Shown here one piece after another: positions 29,724 through 38,846 of a stretch of 64,000 nt of DNA (positions are counted from its first letter, which is position 1; every line of letters begins with the position of its first letter). Source of the stretch: Aradus depressus (taxonomy: Eukaryota > Arthropoda > Insecta > Hemiptera > Aradidae). A model generated the notes under the pieces. It was not told the origin of the DNA. It searched no databases and worked only from the letters and a program-made list of their open reading frames with translations. The translations under genes and the position numbers were made by a program. The stretch lies in assembly GCA_963662175.1 (NCBI GenBank), contig OY759222.1, positions 16,440,222 to 16,504,221 on the forward strand. Direction: 5' to 3'.

Positions 29724-29751
<28 letters not shown>
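29529..29751 (+). mobile_element. SINE-B, full length with poly-A tail
   Basis: A tRNA-derived head (gtggccgtgcgggctagagc, then box B ggttcgaatcc) is followed by ccgggagtgagttttatttc, an unrelated body and a poly-A tail of about 30 bases. The flanks aaaatt on both sides form a short target duplication inside the hAT element; the second hAT copy lacks the insertion. Confidence 0.8.
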
Positions 29752-29757
<6 letters not shown>

Positions 29758-29806
29758 CAAAAACACTTATTTCAATCAACAACTTTTACAAAACAATATC
29801 AAAAAA

Positions 29807-30035
29807 TTAATTACCAATTGAAGAAAAATACTTCTGTAAAACTTTATGGAACAGTAGGCAGTGATCCAGCTTCTGCAGTGGGTTGTTTGTATTGGTCTTG
29901 GGTGCCGGTTTATAAGTTTCTTGGTGGCGTCTCAAGAGGTGATCCCTTAAATTGGATCTGTTGGAACTAGTTTTGAATGAAACTTTGCACAAAGTACATT
30001 TAGCACTTTTCCCATCATCAAAGTAAAAGTTTTAA
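29807..30035 (-). pseudogene. hAT transposase BED-finger fragment
   Basis: The - strand encodes KSAKCTLCKVSFKTSSNRSN followed by LRDHLLRRHQ. The C-x2-C pair and the later H-x5-H match the BED zinc finger that binds element ends in hAT transposases. No RNase H-like catalytic domain follows. In the copy at 47944-48633 the first cysteine is serine. Confidence 0.75.
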
Positions 30036-30559
30036 ATAACTTTCTTTAAACGTATCCCCTTTAATGAAGGAAAATTCATATAGTTACTTAGGACTATCGA
30101 TTGTACTATCGACTGTTGACCATCCCTAGGTGACTTCTGTCACATGTGCAACAAAAAATTATATAGAAATACACAAAAATTTCTGTTTTCCAATTTATTT
30201 ATTTATTTATTTATTTATTGAAAATTAGTGATTTTTTTTTAAAGCCGAAAAATTTTCTCTGCAAATTTTGTAATCTACTGAACGAAATTTTTTAAAAAAG
30301 ACCACTTATGAATTTTTTTAATTTATTTCTTATCTCTATAACTCAGCTTTCTGATATCATAGTGCGATATCTAAATTGGGCAAACAGGCAGATAGAAAAT
30401 TTTAAAAAAACTTAGAATATCGATGGGACTATCGATAGTTGTAAACTATAGGTACATCGATAGTACTATCGACTATCGCTCATCCCTAGTTCTATCTCAA
30501 ATTTGAGGTCACACTAGCGTTTGGAAATTTAATAAGAAACATTTTTAGTAGTGGCCTAT

Positions 30560-30960
30560 TTTTTTACAGGACTAATCGTTTTCGATAACACCAAGGAACA
30601 TATCGGTTTCGAAACGACATTTTAGTTTTCTCTACAACTTTTAGTTGAAACATTTTTTGATTGTCATAAATGTAAGCAGTATCTTCTAAAATGTACTTAG
30701 ACCCTTAAGCAAAGGGTCTCAATTTTCATCCGATTAGGGCCAAAATCTAATCCAATATAAGTTAGCACATGTGACTCCTTCATTTCAATTTTCAAGTTCT
30801 TAGCTACAATCACTTCTTTGTTAGAGCGCTTACAACTTTTCAATCACACACACACACTCACACCAATGCACACATAACGTCGCGAAAATGATCAAACGTA
30901 TTTAGGGTTTAATTTTTGTACGATTACAATATTCTTCATACTACAGGTATAAAAAATAAA
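30560..30960 (-). repeat. dispersed repeat DR3, copy 2 (inverted)
   Basis: Contains gcacatgtgactccttcatt, acaacttttcaatcacacac, cgcgaaaatgatcaaacgta and tgtacgattacaatattctt, the reverse complement of words in 22850-23100. Confidence 0.65.
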
Positions 30961-30977
30961 GAAGAAAAAAACGCATT

Positions 30978-31262
30978 ATAGGTTAGGTTTTATGACTCAT
31001 GCCCGGGCTTTAACAACGAGGTCATATCGCCTATTACCAGAGCGCTCTTTCGTCACTTTGGTGGACATGATGACTCTACTATGGGAGTTCTAAATTTTGC
31101 CTACTCTAAATTTTTATTCACCTAGGGCAGGGGTCTTTAACGAGTACCTGACATCGTACAGGCTCGGGACCATCGCTTAACGTCCCATCCGAAGGACGGC
31201 GTGCTTAAGTTTCTTGAGCTCAGAAGGCAAGCACGCATACCACTGAGCTACCGGCGCCCTCA
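30978..31262 (-). repeat. SINE-A copy with telomere-like tail
   Basis: On the - strand it ends aaaacctaacct. The head taccggcgccctc is present but the segment around box B is deleted. Confidence 0.9.
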
Positions 31263-31384
31263 AAAAACGCATAAATAAAAATTTTAAGGCGGAATACGTA
31301 GATAACCTCCTAATGATTAATGAGATTAGGAAAAATATAATTAAAAAACTAAGAACCAAAAACTGGGAAAGAGAAAGAAAAAGT

Positions 31385-31684
31385 TATTCGGTGAATCAAC
31401 GTTTATGTACTTCCCCAGAACGAATTATTCATTTGAGTTTTCGCTCCCCCTCAAAAACCAATTTGCCCTAATATTAAACAATTGACTTACCTTGGGGCTC
31501 CTAAATCCTCATACTAGAATTTGTGTTGGTAAATTCATTACTTCGGCAGTAATTAAGGATTTTGATTTGAGCCATCTCTGAACCTCCGCTTCCCTTGAGC
31601 CGATATCGCTGAAATTTGATAGGTTATATCCACATTGGGTTTTGACTTCAAATATGAATTTTCATGTCGATACATTCATTACAT
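31385..31684 (+). repeat. DR1 dispersed repeat, 5' half
   Basis: Begins cggtgaatcaacgtttatgt, then acttccccagaacgaattat, and runs through ccgatatcgctgaaatttga to gtcgatacattcattacatc. Confidence 0.8.
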
Positions 31685-31965
31685 CTACAGTTATTGGTTA
31701 GGTTAGGTTTTATGACTCATGCCCGGGCTTTAACTACTAGGTCATATCGTCTACTACCAGAGCGCTCTTTCGTCGCTCTGGTGGACATGAGCCCGACTCG
31801 AGTCCTAAATTTTGCCTACCCTAAATTTTCATTCACTTAGGGTAGGGGTATTTAACGGGTACCTGACATCGTACAGGCTCGGGATCATCGCTTAACGTCC
31901 CATCCGAAGGACGGAATGCTTAAGTTTATTTTACCTCCCAGATAAAATAAACTAAGGGCCTCGGT
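31685..31965 (-). repeat. SINE-A copy with telomere-like tail, 5'-truncated
   Basis: On the - strand the tail is aaaacctaacctaacc. It ends at gggcctcggtaac, losing box B. It lies inside DR1, whose two halves flank it. Confidence 0.9.
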
Positions 31966-32461
31966 AACAGACAGTTATTGAGGTTTTTGATTTGATCCCT
32001 CCTTTCCTTCTTCCGATTCTGCTGAAAATTAATAAGTGTAGTCCTTAGGAGATTTTGAATACATATATAAAAATTTTGTGTCGATGCATTTATTAAAACG
32101 GCAGTTATAAGAGTTTTTGAGTTAAGCCCCTCCCCTAACCCCCCACTCCCCATTGACTTTTTTAGCTGAAAAAAGGTTTCGTGTCCGATATATTGATGCT
32201 ATCGGGAGTTATCGTGTTTATAGACACACAGACGGACATATATTTTTTTTTTTTTTCATATTTGGATCCCGTTGTAAACTCTGCATCGAATTTTTGACTG
32301 ATTATATAACTTCCCCTATACTTCGTATGGCTGAATCATCAGCAATGTACTTCCCCAGCAAGAATTAATCAACTCAAAACCAACCCCTAATCCAAGTCTT
32401 TCCATTGGTCGATTTGGCTGAAAATCAACAGGTGTCGCCCTTATAGTGTTCTGGATATACA
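31966..32461 (+). repeat. DR1 dispersed repeat, several modules
   Basis: Successive modules (cagttattgaggtttttgat; gtgtcgatgcatttattaaa; ctatcgggagttatcgtgtt) lead to the 3' terminus tatacttcgtatggctga. A further module follows until a pogo element interrupts at 32464; DR1 resumes at 33246. Confidence 0.8.
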
Positions 32462-32463
32462 TA

Positions 32464-33245
32464 CAGTGGAATCCCAATATTTCGTATCCCGATTATTCGT
32501 ATTTCCGTCTAATTCGTACAAATTTGCCAGTCCCCAGAGAAAATCTCGATAAGTGGTATAAAAACAATGCATTTCGGATCCCTCGGTAATTCGTATTATT
32601 GTTATGCTCGAGGTCACTTAAAACGTCTTATAATTCGTATTTCCAGCTTAAAAACCTCGTTAATTCGTACTGTTTTCAAGAGGGGGAGAGAGGACAGTGA
32701 GAGACTAGAGAGCAGAATGAGTGCGAGATAAATGTTTTCTAGGAAATCACTTGATTCCTACAGAACCAAAGGGGAGAGCGAGTGAGAGAGACAAGTTTTC
32801 TATGAAATTTCATATTATCATAATATTATATAATTCGTACTCTTTTCACTGAAAGGAAATGAGGAGAGGGGGAAAGTTTTAGCAATTTTATTGATCTTGT
32901 CTAACATTTTTTCAACAAATGTTTGATTGGTGTTTATTTAATCTAGAACATATGTACATATTTTTTATTGCATGTGTTTATTGTATAGTTTAGTATAAAA
33001 CAGTGTTTATTGCATAGTTTTTATTCTTACCACATTGTGTATACATGTGTGTGTGTACATAATTCTTAATACATACATATTTGCATTAATACGTTTTTTA
33101 ATTCTTTATATTTTGTACTCCCGATAATTGGTTATCCCGATAATTCGTACCAAACCGTCAGTCCCTTGACCATACGAATTATCGGGATTCGGGATCGTAT
33201 GGTCAAGGGACGGACGGTTTGGTACGAATTATCGGGATTCTACTG
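32464..33245. mobile_element. pogo/Tigger-type element inserted in DR1
   Basis: Ends cagtggaatcccaatatttc and cgaattatcgggattctactg are inverted, flanked by TA. The interior repeats ttcgtatt/aattcgtac boxes, and near the right end a second inverted pair (about 33135-33175 and 33193-33231) forms a long hairpin. No transposase is present. Confidence 0.8.
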
Positions 33246-33365
33246 TATAACATTTCATGTTGATACATTAATTTTATCTTGATCACAGACACACATTTAT
33301 GGAATCAGGGGATCAGAAAACATGAATTTTTAATGAAATTCAACACCAATAACCTAACTATTATA
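33246..33365 (+). repeat. DR1 continuation after pogo insertion
   Basis: catttcatgttgatacatta and atcacagacacac continue DR1, ending with aattcaacacc...ggggaagtaaaa. Confidence 0.7.
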
Positions 33366-33366
33366 A

Positions 33367-33425
33367 TTGGGGAAGTAAAACCTAAAGGCCTCGGCCGGGT
33401 TTCGAACCCGGAATCTTCAGATTGA
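33367..33425 (-). repeat. SINE-A tRNA-like head fragment
   Basis: ggcctcggccgggtttcgaacccgg is the box B region of SINE-A on the - strand. Body and tail are absent. Confidence 0.7.
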
Positions 33426-33750
33426 TCTTTCTTAATTCAGTGTGTAATTATTTGGCATTGTAATTAAAAAAAAAAAGCATTGTAAATATCTGAAATTTTA
33501 GTGTGGCAACCTCTTAGGTCTCACCTGGCCTCCAAATAGCTCTGGGTGTGCTTGTCGGCCAATTAATGGATACAGAAGGACTCTGGTTATAAATTCATAA
33601 ATTCATTTTAAAATCTAACCTATCTTTTACAACCTAATGGCAGCTTCATTAGATTCATTCTAGAGATAGCACCTTGATATTTCAGCTACTGTGAACTTGA
33701 ATAGCTACTTTCAGCTACTGTTACAGGCGGTAATAGAACTACAATAATAA

Positions 33751-33998
33751 AACTACACTCATAGAACTACACTCATAGAAATACACTCATAAAACTACAC
33801 TCAAAGAACTACACTCATAGAACTACACTCATAAAACTATACTCATAGAACTACACGCATAGAACTACACTCATAGAAATACACTCATAGAACTACACTC
33901 ATAGAAATACACTCATAGAACTACACTCATAGAAATACACTCATAGAACTACACTAATAAACTACACTCATAGAATTACACTCATAGAACTACACTCA
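33751..33998. repeat. 14-bp minisatellite
   Basis: About 18 copies of aactacactcatag and single-base variants (aaatacactcatag, aactacactaat) are arranged in tandem, ending in an aat microsatellite. Confidence 0.9.
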
Positions 33999-34227
33999 AT
34001 AATAATAATAAATACAGTCGATACAGATTATAATTTAATTAAAATTATGATAAATATTTATAATAAATACTTTATAACTCTTCCGGAAGTGTCTCCTTTA
34101 CGACGATATTTTGGGACGTTCTTACGTCAGGCCACAATGTGTGAAATATATAAATGAAAAGTAAATCAGAAAATAATAATAAAAAATTTAAAAACAATAA
34201 CCATAACAAATTAATTAAAACGATTAT

Positions 34228-34450
34228 AGTTAGTTAATATGACTCATCCCCGGGCTTTAACTACCTGGTCATACCGCCTACTACCAGAGCGCTCTTTCGT
34301 CACTCTGGTGGACATGAGGTCGACTCTACTATGGGAGTCCTAAATTTTGCCTACCCTAAATTTCTATTCGTCTAGGGCAGGCGTCTTTAACGAGTAACTG
34401 ACATCGTACAGGCTTGGGATCATCGCATAACCATCCGAAGAACGGCGTGC
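34228..34450 (-). repeat. SINE-A copy, 5'-truncated
   Basis: The tail is of the taactaa type (ttagttaatatgactcat on the + strand). It ends at aacggcgtgc, where the MITE at 34451 begins. Confidence 0.85.
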
Positions 34451-34728
34451 ATCACTTCTCCCAATTATATTTTGCCTTTTCAAAAAAATAGCAATTACAG
34501 ACTTTTCGGGAAGCGGGAAGTATCTATAATTCATCTGTTCTTTATATTTACTATTCCTTCTGTCCATCTGAAGATTCCTTTTATGAGTCGACCTCTATAG
34601 TTAAACACCAAGTCAAAACTGATGGAAGAGTTATAGAGGTCGACTCAATAAATACGGTCTATAAATGGAAGATTCTGATGATAATTGCTAATTTTTGAGA
34701 AGGCAAAAAAGTAAATGGGAGAAGTGAT
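34451..34728. mobile_element. MITE with ~95-bp inverted repeats, inserted at a SINE-A break
   Basis: The left end atcacttctccca, then ttttgccttttcaaaaa and agcaatta is mirrored by taattgctaatttttgagaa and tgggagaagtgat; inner arms tgagtcgacctctata and tatagaggtcgactca also pair. Confidence 0.75.
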
Positions 34729-35330
34729 ACAGTAATAATATAATATATATGAATTAAGAATCTCCTTACATAACCGAAAATAAATAAAAAATTGTAATAA
34801 AAAAAAATAAATAAATAAAATACATAACAGGATCTCATATTTTCATGAGAATCCGCCTGTTGGCATCTAAGACAAGAAATTGGAAATTCCTTGAAGATCA
34901 GATGTTATTGACCGAATACAGGATAATATGGTAGGTACCCTAGAATTAGCACACTAGGAAGCTAGAGGAACGAGGCCGCGCAATTCATTGAACCCAAGAA
35001 GAATGGAGCGGATCCAGCGATCCAGAAGACATTCTTTACTGTGTCCTTGCTAAAGCCCTAAACAGAACTGGTTGACAATTAAATTACGGCCCATTGATAA
35101 GGCGGGGTAGAGTAAGGCAGCAGAAATAGATTACGCTTGAAAAATATGCTCGCTTAATTTTTTCAAAAAATGCGGTCCTAACAGGTAAAATGTATTAGCC
35201 TGAATTAAAGCTCATAAAATTTTACATAAATAAAGTCCTCTTCATTTTTTTTCATACGATCAATGCTCTGAGAGAATTGCGCTAACTTTGGAATATAGAA
35301 TAGGCGCCACAGCCTGCTTTTTAGCGTTTT
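34729..35330. other. unassigned non-coding DNA
   Basis: Nothing recognised beyond simple A-rich sequence. Confidence 0.35.
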
Positions 35331-35334
35331 TTTG

Positions 35335-35451
35335 CTATTAGATTGTAAATCACTACATATTTTTAAAAAAGTCATATGACAGTAATTTAATTCTCTATAA
35401 TTTTGGTCATATGACTTTTTTAAAAATATGTAGTGATTTACAATCTAATAG
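35335..35451. repeat. perfect 46-bp inverted repeat, 25-base spacer
   Basis: ctattagattgtaaatcact...catatgac (35335-35380) is exactly complemented at 35406-35451. A partial third copy (tgtagtgatttacaatctaa) follows directly at 35456. Confidence 0.95.
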
Positions 35452-35865
35452 TATGTGTAGTGATTTACAATCTAAATTTTGAACGAGTGAACCCGCAATA
35501 GTTTAAAAGTTCCGCTGTTCGATTTATGAGTGGCGCTACGAGTCGTTGTCTGACATGAAAAGGGCTCACAAATAGCTATTTACAACTGTATACACATAAA
35601 TACAACAAGCAAATGTGCTAAGAAAGAGGTAATGGCAATGTCAAAATGTCATGAGGGGAGAAATCACCCAGTGGTGAAACTCCCTAGTCACTGTTTTTCT
35701 CTCTTTTTTAGCTAATGGGGTTTTTTCTGTTTTTTTTTTTGCTACTTGCTTTTGAATCGTTACAGATACAAAACAAAATTGTAGAACATTACTATAGCGA
35801 TCAAATGAGTAGCTTTTGTTGTGTTTTTTGTCTATTTGCTCTAGTATCAATACAGAGACAAGGCG

Positions 35866-36137
35866 TCGGTGAATCACCGGTAGTGTTATTCCCCAGAACG
35901 AATTAATCAATTAACTTTTCGCTCCCTCTCCAAAACCAGTCAACCGTTTACGCAAATATTCATCAGTTGACATACATATGGCCTCCGAAATACTCATACT
36001 GAATTTGATGTCGATAAATTCATTAGATCGGCAGTTATTAGGGTTTTTAAATTGAGCCCCCACCCCTGAACCTCCCCTTCCCTTCAGCAGATATCGAAAT
36101 TTCGTGTCGATACACTCATTCTATCGGCAATTATTAG
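35866..36137 (+). repeat. DR1 dispersed repeat, 5' part
   Basis: Begins cggtgaatcaccgg, then ccagaacgaattaatcaatt, gatgtcgataaattcattag and ctatcggcaattattag. A LINE copy interrupts it at 36153. Confidence 0.8.
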
Positions 36138-36152
36138 AGTTTCTATGTTAAG

Positions 36153-36736
36153 ATGGGTGCCAGGCCACCGGGGTTTGAGGGCAACGAAAGGGCTGATCAA
36201 CTGGCCCGATCAGGAGCTGACAGAAAATCTATAGGACCGGAACCTTTCTGCGGGATCTCTAAGAGCACCGCAAGGGCGGCAATAAATGGTTGGCTGACCA
36301 GGAATCACATCCAGTTCTGGAGAGGGGTTCCAAAGCAAAGACATTCAAAACTCTTTGTAGCGGAACCCTCAGAGAAAAGGAGCCGAGAGCACCTGAATAT
36401 GAGCAGAATGGATCTAAGAACTATGACAGGGCTGATTACAGGACACTGTCATATGAACAAACACCTATACAATATGGGCATCGCTAGAAGCCCTCTGTGC
36501 AGGAAATGTGGCGAGGAAAATGAGACTCCGGTTCATATTCTAAGCCGGTGCGGGGCACTAGAAAGCAGACGTTTTCACTGCTTCGGGTCTGCCATAACAG
36601 AACCGAAGTAGGTAATGGAAGGAACCTGCAGAAAAATCGTGAACTATATCAAAGATACAGGGCTGCTGTAGGGACCAACACACACAGGGCACACAATAGG
36701 CCTACTCTGGCCGCGGTAACACAAATCAGCCCTCGG

Positions 36737-36761
<25 letters not shown>
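36153..36761 (+). pseudogene. 5'-truncated non-LTR retrotransposon: RNase H end and zinc knuckle
   Basis: The insertion is flanked by a 15-base target duplication (agtttctatgttaag, one mismatch) and ends in poly-A. It encodes WVPGHRG and, one frame over, FEGNERADQLARSGA, so a single-base loss breaks the RNase H motif. Downstream is a zinc knuckle C-x2-C-x8-H-x4-C (CRKCGEENETPVHILSRC). This is the C-terminus of a Jockey/I-type ORF2 protein. It is inactive. Confidence 0.85.
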
Positions 36762-36768
<7 letters not shown>

Positions 36769-36776
36769 ACGTTAAG

Positions 36777-37018
36777 CCTCTTCTTTCTCCCCTCTCCCCT
36801 TTGGTCGATTTCTCTAAAAAAACAGTAGTCGTTATAGTATTCTGGATTCACATATTAAATTTCGAGTCGATACATTCATTCTATCGGGAGTTATCGCGAA
36901 GCAGTTCACAGCCACACAATTATAGACATTTTTTTCTCTTATTTGGAATCTAGAGGCCGAATTTTTGATCGATTTCATAACTTCCCCTATACTTCGTATA
37001 TATGGGGAAATAGAATAA
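36777..37018 (+). repeat. DR1 dispersed repeat, 3' part
   Basis: Continuation after the LINE insertion: cctttggtcgatttctct, gtcgatacattcattctatc, gggagttatcgcg and the 3' end cccctatacttcgtata. Confidence 0.8.
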
Positions 37019-37738
37019 CACTTACTTATATGTAATTCCATTTTTTAGCGAGATTGCTACCAGATAAGTCTGGAAAACATATTTGGAAAAGCTAAGTGTA
37101 AGCTAACAAAAAATCACTATTGAGCCTGCGTCGTAGCCCAAGAACAGGCTGGTCTTCCCCTGGTAGGGCTTTTGTCCCTTGTCAGACTGGCATCCTTCAA
37201 ACTGCTATTTATTTTTATTTCGCGCTCGAAATGGAGAAAATCTTTAACATTTACCCCTTCCGCCGTCTATTTTTTCGCTATTGTCCCAAAAAATATTTAC
37301 AAAATCAAAATAGATCTTTTTGAGCTTATAAACTACAAATAAGTTTAATTTGGAAATCTATACCAAACAATTTACAAGATATCAAATTTTTATTTTATAA
37401 TAATTTTTTTAAATAAACTATACCAAATTTTGTAGTCATTGACAAAGTTACTTAGCAATTAATTATAATTTTTAATTATCTTCTTTGCTAAGGAAATCTC
37501 TGGGGCGAACGAATTAGCGCTCACCGATATTTTCATAAAATGTTCTCATTGTTTCACCAATTTTTAATGAAATTATGAAATAATCTAAATATTGTTGTTA
37601 TAATGTTGTTAATATCGAAATTGCTCCTTAAGTAAAGGATATTAAAAAAAATTGAAAAATTTGTTGCTCTGGGCGCGGAAAATCGTGGCTGTTCGAGGTT
37701 ATCTGTTTATTTCTTGGAGGCTGCATATTGTGAAATAG
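37019..37738. other. unassigned non-coding DNA
   Basis: No gene or repeat was recognised; lies upstream of the ladybird exon. Confidence 0.35.
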
Positions 37739-37832
37739 TCAGTTTGTTGCAACTTCCTGAACATCCTGGCATGCAGTCGGGGGTCCACTCTGCAGTCAAC
37801 CTCGGCTAAAGAACGACAAGGACACCAATTTC
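37739..37832 (+). pseudogene. degenerate duplicate of part of the ladybird exon
   Basis: This segment aligns with 38690-38785 of the ladybird exon: gttgcaacttcctgaacatcctggc against gctgcacctccccggacatcgtggc, then gcagtcgg-gg, ctctgcag and aagaacg-caaggacacc. Roughly four of five bases agree by eye. Small indels break the reading frame, so it is not coding. Origin could be a local duplication or a relic of a second ladybird paralogue. Confidence 0.7.
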
Positions 37833-37899
37833 GTTGCAGGATACACACTGTGTCAATTCCTGATGTAAAAAAGAAAAAAATATGAGTTGGTGAAGTAGG

Positions 37900-38257
37900 T
37901 AGGATGAGGGAACAAAACAAGGAGTAGATATGGCGGGCGGACGGGTAGTTTATCTGGAAGAGACAAGAGGGAGGCGGGAGGCGGCAGTTGGTGAGGGATA
38001 GCAAGAAGTGGATGTGGGCCCGGATGTGCAGTGATTAGCTGGGTGGGCTAAAAAACTACCAGGGTGGAGACTGCCATTTAGGAAGGAACGAGGTGAGGGG
38101 GCTATTTGTGGGGAGCTGACAGGAGGGGGGGATAACCAGGGTCGGCGGCTTTGATGTGAGGCCAGAGGGGCGGAGCCTCCTGAAGGGGGGCGGGGTAAGG
38201 GCAACGCCCCTCCCTCCCCTCCCCTCCTCGGGCGGGCTCAGTCTTATCGGAGATGTG
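37900..38257 (+). promoter_or_regulatory. GC-rich upstream/5' leader region of the ladybird gene
   Basis: GC-rich DNA with gggcgggg and ccctcccc words leads to the exon. A TCAGT initiator word (38238-38242) lies 16-20 bases before the chosen ATG. The reading frame is also open upstream to an ATG at 38156, so a longer N-terminus is possible. Confidence 0.4.
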
Positions 38258-38846
38258 ATGGCAGACATGCGGCCGGAGGAGAGGTCAGAGGACGAGATCA
38301 GTGTGGGCTGCCCCAGCCCGCCCAAGTACGGCAGTGAAGACGGCGAAGACTCCACAACGGAGATACACGACGACTATTTCAAACCACTCAAGAGACTCAA
38401 GATGATGCAGATAGACAAGGTCACTTTCAGCATCGCCGGTAAGAAGAAGAAACGACCCCGAAGACAGAGTCTGGAGAGCGCCAGCGAGTCAAACGGAGTC
38501 AAAAGCTTCTCCATATTGGACATATTGAACCATAGGCCGGCAAAAGAGGCGAAGATCGTCCGGCCGTGGGACGAGGGTGCTTCGCCGGCCCATCGAGGCC
38601 TCCTTCCGCCACCACCGGGGCTCCTCTACGGCCGACCAAAATCTGCAGACATGTATGAGACCTGCAGTTCTGGCCGGAGCAGTACTTCAGATTGCTGCAC
38701 CTCCCCGGACATCGTGGCCTGCAGTCGGCGGCCCTCTCTGCAGCCTAATTCTCGACTGAAGAACGGCAAGGACACCTCCCCCCTGGACGCCCTCTTCCAG
38801 ATGACCTCCAAGACCTTCGAGGAACTCAACGGAGACGTTGGACAAG
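38258..38846 (+). CDS. lbx: ladybird/Lbx-type homeobox gene, first coding exon
   Basis: From the ATG at 38258 (MADMRPEE) the exon encodes 196 residues plus one base and ends in caag|gtaag, a strong splice donor. Residues 84-90, FSILDIL, correspond to the engrailed-homology repressor motif (FSIEDIL in vertebrate Lbx). Residues 174-189, SPLDALFQMTSKTFEE, match the block just before the homeodomain in Lbx proteins (ALxELxSKTFxGLE). A basic KKKKRPRR stretch (62-69) may be a nuclear signal. Lbx proteins are transcription factors of muscle, heart and neuron fate. The homeodomain itself must lie on a later exon not found here. The exon is GC-rich, unlike its surroundings, and shows no damage. Confidence 0.8.

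Larger units (their letters stand above)
29193..30489. mobile_element. hAT-type element remnant with 8-bp target duplication
   Basis: The ends aaggatggccgatag and ctatcgctcatccctag are an imperfect inverted pair of the hAT type, and the 8-bp duplication ttctatct flanks both sides (29185-29192 and 30490-30497). Subterminal actatcgatagt boxes repeat near both ends. A second internal end (30095-30128) suggests one hAT copy inside another. A SINE-B copy interrupts it. Only a BED-finger piece of the transposase remains. Confidence 0.75.

Noticed and set aside
33751..33998. CRISPR-like array
   Set aside because: The units are contiguous 14-bp repeats with no spacers, in eukaryotic DNA; it is a minisatellite.
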